This document shows positions 6,601 through 10,872 of a stretch of DNA of 10,872 bases, in pieces. Origin of the DNA: UBA11858 sp964589145. GTDB taxonomy: Bacteria > Chloroflexota > Anaerolineae > Anaerolineales > UBA11858. The position numbers were made by a program, and so were the translations under genes. The stretch lies in assembly GCA_964589145.1 (NCBI GenBank), contig CAZPSL010000231.1, forward strand, positions 1-10,872, in the 5' to 3' direction. The number at the start of each line of letters is the position of its first letter. The first letter of the stretch is position 1. The notes beneath the pieces were generated by a model, which saw only the letters and a program-made list of their open reading frames with translations, did no database searches and was not told where the DNA came from.

Positions 6601-8990
6601 CTCTGATGAACGAAAAACAGAATACGCTCCTGGTGGCCCTGCTCGGCTACGATGAAAAAATTCAGGTTCAACAGTCATCCGGCGAACTGCTGAAAGACAG
6701 CAAAATCCTGATGGAAATGACAGAGACCTTGCAGCCCGTCCGCATCCCGGACGTGCGGAATTACCCGGCCTGGATCTGGATTCCGGGGGCTGAACATATC
6801 CGCTCCTTCCTGGGAGTTCCCATCATCGATCAGGGCAAAATGATCGGCGCCCTGATGTTAGACCGCATCCAGGTCAACGCGTTTACTGACGAAGAAGTTC
6901 AGATGGTTCAGTCCGTTGTTCCACACATTGCTATCGCCATCAAAAACGCCCACCTCTTCCAGCAAGTTGTCACTGAAAGACAGCGGATTTCCACCCTCTA
7001 CGATCTCAGCCGCGCCATCGCAGCCAGTTTGCAGCCGGAAACAATCCTCCAAACCGCCCTCAACCTGACCTGCAAGGCAATAGGCGGAGAAATGGGCATC
7101 GCCTGGCTGTACCTCCCGGAGGAGAAAAAACTGCTCGCCAGCGCATTCTCGGACCAGAAAAGTTGGCTGGACTTCTCCCGCATAGAGACACCGGACATTC
7201 AGATTGCCGCCGGGGACGGCCCAATCGGGCGTATCGTCCACCACAAGGAACCGATAAATCTCGCCAGCGTTCCGGATATCCGCCGCTGGCTGCCTGTCAG
7301 CCAAGCCCCCCTGCAAGCCATGCTGGCAGCCCCGCTGCTGGAAGGCGAAACCCTGCTGGGCGTGATCACCATCTTCCATTCGGAAACTGCCGCCTTCGAC
7401 GGCGGCCACCTGGATCTGCTTCAGACAATTTGCCAGCAGGTTGGGCTGGCGCTCAGCAACGCACACCGCTACCAGGATATCAACCGCCTGGCAAACCTGC
7501 TTTCCGTAGAACGCTCCCGCCTTGAGGGACTGCTGGAGATGCTCCCCGTCGGCGTGCTGCTCTTGGATGCCCGTTTTAACCTGCTGGTCATCAACCCGCT
7601 GGGCCGCGAATTCCTGAAAGATTTGGCCCCCCAAACCACCGAAGATCAACCCGTCCTGAAATTGGGACAATACGAAATCAGCCGACTGCTGGAGCATCAC
7701 ACCGACCCGCTGCCTCTGGAGATCAAAATTAATTCTCCCGCCCGCCGGATTTTCGAGTCTCAGGCACAACTGATCCCGGCCGACCCTTTACAGTGGGTTG
7801 TCACCCTGCGCGATGTCACCCAGGAGCGCGAAATCCAGGACCGCGTCCAAATGCAGGAACGGCTGGCGACCGTCGGACAACTCGCCGCAGGCATCGCTCA
7901 CGATTTCAACAACATTATGGCCGCCATCGTCGTCTATGCCGACCTGCTGCTGATGGAAAAAAACCTGTCCGCCACCAGCCGGGAGCGACTGGTCATCATC
8001 CAGCAGCAGGTGCAGCGTGCCGCCAGTTTGATCCGCCAGATTTTGGATTTCAGCCGCCGCTCCGTAATGGAGCACAATGTTTTTGACCTGTTGCCTTTCC
8101 TCAAAGAAATGGAAAAACTGCTCAGGCGCACGCTCCCGGAAACGATTACCGTCCGTTTGCGCCACCAGGGTGGCGAGTACACCATCCTGGCAGATCCTAC
8201 CCGGCTGCAACAAGTCTTTATGAACCTGGCCGTTAATGCCCGCGACGCCATGCCCGACGGAGGAGAAATCTGCTTTGATTTAGCCAGAATCACCCTGGAA
8301 CCGGGGGCGGTTCCTCCAATCCCGGAGATGCAGCCAGGCCACTGGGTGCATCTCCGGGTTTCTGATACCGGGAAGGGGATTCCTCCCGAGGCTCAACCGC
8401 ATATCTTCGAGCCATTCTTCACCACAAAACCCGTCGGCAAAGGAACCGGCCTGGGGTTGGCACAGGTCTACGGAATCATCAAACAACACAAAGGTTTCAT
8501 TGATTTCGAAAGTCAGCCGGGGCAGGGAACGCTGTTCAACATCTACCTGCCAGACATCGCCTCAACCCCCACCGAGATGCTGCCCGCTTCTGCCGCAGTC
8601 GAGATGGATGGAAGCGGGAAAACAGTGCTTTTGGTTGAAGACGACGAAGCAACCCGAAACGCACTGGAGGCGATGCTCACAGCGCACCGTTACCATGTAC
8701 TGGCTGCGAAAAACGGACTTGAAGCCATTAGTGTTCTGGAACAGGAACCCGTGGCAATTGATCTGGTTGTCAGTGATATTGTCATGCCCCAAATGGGCGG
8801 GCTGGAACTTTACGACCAAATGCAAGCGCGCTGGCCGCAGGCGCAAATACTCTTTATCACCGGGCACCCGCTCGACGAGCAAAACCAGCAACTGCTGCAA
8901 CGGGGGCAGATACACTGGCTGCAAAAACCGTTCACCGTGCAGGAATTCAACCAGGTTGTGCTTGAATTGATGGAGGAAAAACCACGCTGA
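3633..8990 (+). CDS. Giant cytosolic hybrid sensor histidine kinase: LacI-type ligand domain, GAF x5, PAS, HisKA, HATPase, REC
   Basis: This is a 1785-residue two-component sensor. Domains seen (boundaries approximate): residues 9-283, a LacI/PurR-type periplasmic-binding-like domain (GVILPHT at the start, VTGFDD at 226-231, LPSLTTVHQP, ending RLIVRESCGC) with no helix-turn-helix before it; 284-440, a helical region I cannot assign; 440-580, a degenerate GAF; 580-610, a coiled coil with ERTAEL; then GAF domains at about 620-770, 785-945, 955-1110 and 1125-1285, each with the L(A/G)(V/A)P(L/I)...(I/L)G strand pattern; 1293-1400, PAS; 1410-1475, HisKA of the HDFNN type with phospho-acceptor H1423; 1520-1640, HATPase with N-box N1535, DTGKGIP from D1578 and GKGTGLGL from G1602; 1665-1780, receiver with D1670, D1671, phospho-acceptor D1715, T1743 and K1765. 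All catalytic residues are present, so kinase and receiver should both work. No signal peptide or membrane segment is visible, so it senses cytosolic ligands. There is no output domain, and no partner regulator sits nearby. Known LacI-type domains usually bind sugars or nucleobases; the ligand here is unknown. No strong ribosome binding site precedes the ATG. Confidence 0.93.
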   Translation: MEGKGQGLRFGVILPHTNIYTDLIRSSILSRARVRGAKAVFFHGKNLITAPHSHFVNMVYQMVSEGLVNGLIVLPGGVESFVPYNELVNFCRRFAPLPVISIGGQVEGAAALLIDNESGLRKLMLHLIDEHGYRRLAFVTGAQQNIHARERYRIYQRVLAECGIPFDGDLVVSGRFTRDAGIAAVERLLQRRVAFDAVIASSDAIAWGVMDALHTHDIHIPNDVAVTGFDDILDSSYTLPSLTTVHQPLQEMGMRAVDMLLSMVAGNPSQDIEFETRLIVRESCGCAPPEIAVPPKSFPVEVRGTANCDLLSKRGQIQARLRDEIDALFSSENAYPRKSMLRCADALFNELETRQAGLFLDVFQTVLYQMARGDHLNLLYDILAAIEHQVLLHCPKESADIQTAESLWQQARNLLDQAFQQNHIRLRLQSKQQTYVLFEINEQIMTSFDIEQLKKLLTRSLQRLVIPRCYLCLRESPIEITSGNTSPSRSRLVFAYQDGSPLDLTPDGVLFSTNELLPREFLSDGLAENLLVMPLRIQNIYFGYIVFAIDSRDGVVYTTFQMQITNTVQGIFLARQITQAQGELENRVEERTAELQNAVARLKRRAIQLQVASEVAKDATSVRNLDELLNRVVNLARDRFEFYHVAVFLLDETGEYAVLTAASGETGRKMIRRGHKLKVGAEGIVGYVASMVQPHIALDVDADTVHYNQPMLPETRSELAVPLKVGEQVIGVLDIQSNRKNAFDKDDILVLQTMSDQLAVAINNIRLLEDVRQHADELKSLYNASLAISRELEMDALLHRLYEQIQQLIAPDIFIVTLYDEKQDNIHAVLAIENGKSIQAFQGMRVPTRDGGFTGHIIQTGKSLLLNDIENDELPIPPIRDPDEEIPTLSWLGVPLIARDKILGVVSVQSHRKGAFGYDHQRFLESLAAQIAIAFDNARLFEAERNSREQAETLSEIARVINGSLDLSEVLNHIIEQIRRVLLFDTASVALMNEKQNTLLVALLGYDEKIQVQQSSGELLKDSKILMEMTETLQPVRIPDVRNYPAWIWIPGAEHIRSFLGVPIIDQGKMIGALMLDRIQVNAFTDEEVQMVQSVVPHIAIAIKNAHLFQQVVTERQRISTLYDLSRAIAASLQPETILQTALNLTCKAIGGEMGIAWLYLPEEKKLLASAFSDQKSWLDFSRIETPDIQIAAGDGPIGRIVHHKEPINLASVPDIRRWLPVSQAPLQAMLAAPLLEGETLLGVITIFHSETAAFDGGHLDLLQTICQQVGLALSNAHRYQDINRLANLLSVERSRLEGLLEMLPVGVLLLDARFNLLVINPLGREFLKDLAPQTTEDQPVLKLGQYEISRLLEHHTDPLPLEIKINSPARRIFESQAQLIPADPLQWVVTLRDVTQEREIQDRVQMQERLATVGQLAAGIAHDFNNIMAAIVVYADLLLMEKNLSATSRERLVIIQQQVQRAASLIRQILDFSRRSVMEHNVFDLLPFLKEMEKLLRRTLPETITVRLRHQGGEYTILADPTRLQQVFMNLAVNARDAMPDGGEICFDLARITLEPGAVPPIPEMQPGHWVHLRVSDTGKGIPPEAQPHIFEPFFTTKPVGKGTGLGLAQVYGIIKQHKGFIDFESQPGQGTLFNIYLPDIASTPTEMLPASAAVEMDGSGKTVLLVEDDEATRNALEAMLTAHRYHVLAAKNGLEAISVLEQEPVAIDLVVSDIVMPQMGGLELYDQMQARWPQAQILFITGHPLDEQNQQLLQRGQIHWLQKPFTVQEFNQVVLELMEEKPR

Positions 8991-9015
8991 AAAATCACCC
9001 GGAACCCGCCAATCT

Positions 9016-9050
9016 GGTCTGGCAGGCGTGGGCTGGACCCTGTATTTTTT
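9016..9050 (+). terminator. Weak candidate terminator after the kinase gene
   Basis: About 25 bp after the kinase stop, GGTC (9016-9019) can pair with GACC (9036-9039) with partial pairing inside, followed closely by a T-rich run (TATTTTTT, 9043-9050). The stem is short and imperfect, so this is a possibility only. Confidence 0.25.
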
Positions 9051-9124
9051 ATCGCTCTCGCCCCTGATCCATCTCCCTTTGGGCAGGCTTCGCACTCCCC
9101 AAGGAAGGGGGGATCGGACTTTTC

Positions 9125-9163
9125 GGTGTGTGTGCGGCGCACTTCGCGCGCCGCACACACACC
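9125..9163. repeat. Perfect 16-bp stem, 7-nt loop hairpin
   Basis: GGTGTGTGTGCGGCGC at 9125-9140 pairs perfectly with 9148-9163 around the loop ACTTCGC. The next bases are not T-rich on either strand, so it is not a standard intrinsic terminator, although a stem this strong in RNA could stabilise a 3' end. Confidence 0.9.
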
Positions 9164-9187
9164 TGACAAACACGCCCCTCCCCAAAA

Positions 9188-9224
9188 TTTCCGCTTTGGT
9201 TCCCCTCTCCCTTCGGGAGAGGGG
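9188..9224 (-). repeat. Palindromic dispersed repeat, right copy (inverted relative to the copy at 858)
   Basis: Positions 9188-9220 are the perfect reverse complement of 858-890 (33 of 33). Here the hairpin is complete: CCCCTCTCCC (9202-9211) and GGGAGAGGGG (9215-9224) form 10 perfect pairs around a TTC loop. In the left copy one pair of this stem is broken. Confidence 0.85.
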
Positions 9225-9328
9225 TCAGGCGTGAGAGCGGGGTAGGGGGAAGCCCATGTGACTGCCCAATTTCTACATCTTTTGCTTGCACCCTCATGGG
9301 TGTATCCGTTCCCCATCGGCCACCAGCC

Positions 9329-9337
9329 TGTTATAAT
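9329..9337 (+). promoter_or_regulatory. Extended -10 promoter (TGTTATAAT) for the cyclophilin gene
   Basis: TGTTATAAT is a perfect TGnTATAAT element ending 35 bp before the ATG at 9373, giving a leader of about 29 nt that includes the ribosome binding site. No good -35 is seen. Confidence 0.65.
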
Positions 9338-9360
9338 CACGACATCCTACTCCCATTTGA

Positions 9361-9365
9361 AAGGA
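9361..9365 (+). promoter_or_regulatory. Ribosome binding site of the cyclophilin gene
   Basis: AAGGA lies 7 nt before the ATG at 9373. It is the only textbook Shine-Dalgarno spacing found in this window and it fixes that start codon. Confidence 0.75.
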
Positions 9366-9372
9366 ACAACCC

Positions 9373-9852
9373 ATGAAAAAGTGGAACACCCCTCCTGATT
9401 TGGTCATTGACCCTGAAAAGAACTACCGGGTGACAATGGAAACCAACCGCGGCACCATCGAACTGGAACTCTACCCTGAATACGCCCCGGTAACGGTCAA
9501 CAACTTTGTTTTTCTCATCCAGGAAGGCTTTTATGACGGCGTGACCTTCCACCGCGTGATCAGCAACTTCGTCATCCAGGGCGGCGACCCGACCGGCACC
9601 GGGCGCGGCGGCCCCGGCTACCAGTTTCAGGATGAAACCATCGGCAACCCGCTCAAACATGAAACGGGCGTGATCTCGATGGCAAACGCCGGACCGAACA
9701 CCAATGGCAGCCAGTTTTTCATCACCCACTCGCCCCAGCCCCACCTGGACGGCAAACACACCGTTTTTGGTAAGGTCGTTTCCGGCATGGACGTGGTTAA
9801 CAACATCCGTCAGGGCGACGTGATGACCAAAGTGACCGCCCAGCCCGCCTAA
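9373..9852 (+). CDS. Cyclophilin-type peptidyl-prolyl cis-trans isomerase
   Basis: The enzyme speeds cis-trans rotation at peptide bonds before proline and assists protein folding. The 159-residue product is a single cyclophilin domain. The catalytic arginine is R61 in FHRVI, followed by FVIQGGDPTGTGRGGPGY (66-83), MANAGPNTNGSQFFI (103-117) and PHLDGKHTVFGKV (123-135), all characteristic. No signal sequence or lipobox is seen, so it should be cytosolic. The length is normal for a small bacterial cyclophilin. Its own extended -10 promoter and ribosome binding site indicate independent expression. The acyltransferase gene follows on the same strand after 147 bp of hairpin and repeat DNA, so read-through is possible. 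It is a housekeeping-type gene with no obvious link to the kinase upstream. Confidence 0.96.
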   Translation: MKKWNTPPDLVIDPEKNYRVTMETNRGTIELELYPEYAPVTVNNFVFLIQEGFYDGVTFHRVISNFVIQGGDPTGTGRGGPGYQFQDETIGNPLKHETGVISMANAGPNTNGSQFFITHSPQPHLDGKHTVFGKVVSGMDVVNNIRQGDVMTKVTAQPA

Positions 9853-9913
9853 CCATCGCTCCCCGCCCCCGTTCCGCGGCGCACTGCCCCGCCGCCTCAC
9901 TAACTTGCTGCTT

Positions 9914-9993
9914 CGCTACTTCGCTGCTTCACTGACTCGCTGACTCGCTGATTCGCTGACTCGCTGATTCGCTGATTCGCTGACTCGCTGATT
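9914..9993 (+). repeat. 8-bp tandem repeat (CGCTGAYT), ten copies, abutting the acyltransferase start
   Basis: There are ten octamers. The first three are diverged (CGCTACTT, CGCTGCTT, CACTGACT); the rest alternate CGCTGACT and CGCTGATT. The array ends 6 nt before the ATG at 10000, so it takes the place where a ribosome binding site and probably a promoter would be. Just before it, 9876-9895 can form a 6-bp GC stem (GCGGCG / CGCCGC). Confidence 0.92.
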
Positions 9994-9999
9994 CCCCTC

Positions 10000-10704
10000 A
10001 TGCCCGCATACCACTACACCATCACCGAACGCCTGGTCAATACCGCCTTGCGGAGTTTGTTTCACCTGCTGGTGCGCCTGGACGTGGACGAACTGCGCAA
10101 AATCCCCCGCCAGGGGCCGCTGCTTCTGTTCACCAACCACATCAACATTGTTGAAGCGCCCATCATCTACACCGAATTGCAGCATATTCACCCCCGCTAC
10201 CTGACCGGCTTCGCCAAGGCGGAGTATTGGGATAGCGCGGCGATGGGATTCCTGTTCCGCACCTGGGATGTAATTCCCCTGCACCGCGGCGAGGCGGATC
10301 TGAGCGCCATCAAGGATGCAGTCGCCCGCATCAAGGCCGGGCAGATATTTGCAATGGCTCCGGAGGGCACCCGCAGCCACACCGGAGAGATGCAGCGTGC
10401 CCACCCCGGCGTGGCGATGCTCGGCTACCTGAGCGGCGCGCCCATCATCCCGATGGCAAACTACGGACACGAAAACTACAAAGACGACCTGAAACACATC
10501 CGCCGCACGGAATTCCACGTTCGCGTCGGGCCGCCCTTCCACCTGGATTCGGGCGGCAGGCGCATCAACAACGCCGTCCGCCAGCAGATGGCCGACGAGA
10601 TGATGTACATCCTGGCGGCCATGCTGCCGGAAAAATACCGTGGTGCATACGCCGATCTCTCCCAGGCGACCACCCAATACATTGTTTGGGATACCAACAA
10701 TTGA
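10000..10704 (+). CDS. PlsC-family lysophospholipid acyltransferase (1-acyl-sn-glycerol-3-phosphate acyltransferase-like)
   Basis: Members transfer a fatty acyl chain to a glycerol-phosphate lipid in phospholipid synthesis at the membrane. The 234-residue product has the acyltransferase blocks in order: block I TNHINIVEAP with H47; block II VIPLHRGE with R96; block III PEGTRS at 121-126; block IV GAPIIPMANYG at 147-157. Block I is HX4E (H47, E52) rather than the usual HX4D, a conservative swap of the catalytic acidic residue. No long membrane helix is evident; a modestly hydrophobic stretch at about 14-26 could be a membrane anchor. The length is normal for the family. The ATG is preceded by an octamer array and no ribosome binding site. 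A start further in is unlikely, because it would shorten the N-terminal segment before block I. The acceptor cannot be told from sequence, and other LPLAT roles are possible. Confidence 0.88.
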   Translation: MPAYHYTITERLVNTALRSLFHLLVRLDVDELRKIPRQGPLLLFTNHINIVEAPIIYTELQHIHPRYLTGFAKAEYWDSAAMGFLFRTWDVIPLHRGEADLSAIKDAVARIKAGQIFAMAPEGTRSHTGEMQRAHPGVAMLGYLSGAPIIPMANYGHENYKDDLKHIRRTEFHVRVGPPFHLDSGGRRINNAVRQQMADEMMYILAAMLPEKYRGAYADLSQATTQYIVWDTNN

Positions 10705-10723
10705 ACGCTGCCCCCATCCGTTT

Positions 10724-10809
10724 CCCCCATCCGCTGCCCATCCGCTAATCCGTTCCCCATCCGCTGCCCCCATCCGCTGCCCATCCGCTAATCCGTTCCC
10801 CATCCCCTG
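10724..10809 (+). repeat. 43-bp tandem repeat, two copies
   Basis: Positions 10724-10766 and 10767-10809 match at 42 of 43 bases. Each unit is built from smaller CATCCGCT-like words. It follows the acyltransferase stop by 20 bp, and no terminator-like hairpin with a T run is seen there. Confidence 0.88.
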
Positions 10810-10872
10810 CCCCCTCCCCCACCCCCCCCCCCCTCCCCCCCCCCACCCCCAAGCCCCCCCGCCCCCCCCCCC
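10810..10872. other. Poly-C low-complexity tail at the window end
   Basis: The last 63 bases are almost entirely C with a few scattered other bases. The gradual loss of complexity after the CATCC-type repeat suggests a contig end where assembly or base calling failed in a C-rich repeat, rather than real genomic sequence. No feature is called. Confidence 0.7.

Larger units (their letters stand above)
9053..9239. mobile_element. 187-bp MITE-like palindromic element with 25-bp imperfect terminal inverted repeats
   Basis: The left end 9053-9077 and the right end 9215-9239 are inverted repeats of each other with 21 of 25 matching bases, both beginning CGCTCTC read inward. Between them lie an imperfect left hairpin, a perfect 16-bp central stem (9125-9163) and the right hairpin (9202-9224). 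There is no open frame of note and no transposase, so any movement would need a helper in trans. I see no target-site duplication. The right part shares a perfect 33-bp block with the copy near 858. It fills most of the 382-bp gap 8991-9372 between the kinase and the cyclophilin gene; 9240-9328 shows nothing else recognisable. It could instead be a cluster of REP/BIME-like hairpins. Confidence 0.5.

Noticed and set aside
6858..7769. 303-residue minus-strand open frame inside the kinase gene
   Set aside because: It lies antisense to well-conserved GAF and PAS coding sequence; no motif or start signal.
9125..9163. Intrinsic terminator of the kinase gene
   Set aside because: The stem is strong but no T run follows on either strand, and it sits at the centre of a larger symmetric element.
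9876..9895. Terminator after the cyclophilin gene
   Set aside because: Only a 6-bp GC stem with an 8-nt loop and no T run; GC-rich DNA forms such stems by chance.
9914..9993. Possible CRISPR-like array
   Set aside because: Units are 8 bp and directly adjoining, with no spacers and no cas genes; the same applies to the 15-bp array at 1861.

Overview
The window reads as chromosomal DNA of a moderately GC-rich bacterium, most likely a Chloroflexota member of the Anaerolineae type. This is inferred from gene content and style: a bacterial Elp3, a very large soluble multi-GAF hybrid kinase, TATAAT/TGnTATAAT promoters, and gene junctions filled with short tandem repeats. No rRNA or other taxonomic marker is present, so the placement is tentative. 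The right end collapses into poly-C, which looks like a contig end or low-quality tail.

Layout, left to right. On the minus strand: the first 47 codons of an unrecognised gene running off the left edge (143-1) with its own extended -10 promoter; a NUDIX hydrolase (782-228); a non-coding gap with a palindromic repeat; and a class I SAM methyltransferase (1800-1024) that resembles the wobble-uridine methyltransferase Trm9/ALKBH8. On the plus strand, divergent from the methyltransferase: an Elp3-family radical-SAM/acetyltransferase tRNA-modifying enzyme (1939-3546), then a 1785-residue cytosolic sensor kinase with the order LacI-type ligand domain, about five GAF domains, PAS, HisKA, HATPase, REC (3633-8990). 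Then come a 187-bp MITE-like element with imperfect terminal inverted repeats and a central 16-bp stem (9053-9239), a cyclophilin-type peptidyl-prolyl isomerase (9373-9852), and a PlsC-family acyltransferase (10000-10704).

The most interesting biological point is the divergent pair Elp3 / Trm9-like methyltransferase. In eukaryotes Elp3 (in Elongator) makes cm5U at tRNA wobble position 34 and Trm9 methylates it to mcm5U. Finding look-alikes of both head to head suggests, by inference only, a compact bacterial version of that pathway.

The second theme is repeats. Almost every gene boundary on the right half and around elp3 carries a different short tandem repeat (7, 15, 8 and 43 bp units), and one 7-bp repeat sits in frame inside the methyltransferase. 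A 33-bp sequence occurs twice, perfectly and in inverted orientation, 8.3 kb apart. No CRISPR, tRNA, rRNA, phage or transposase gene was seen.
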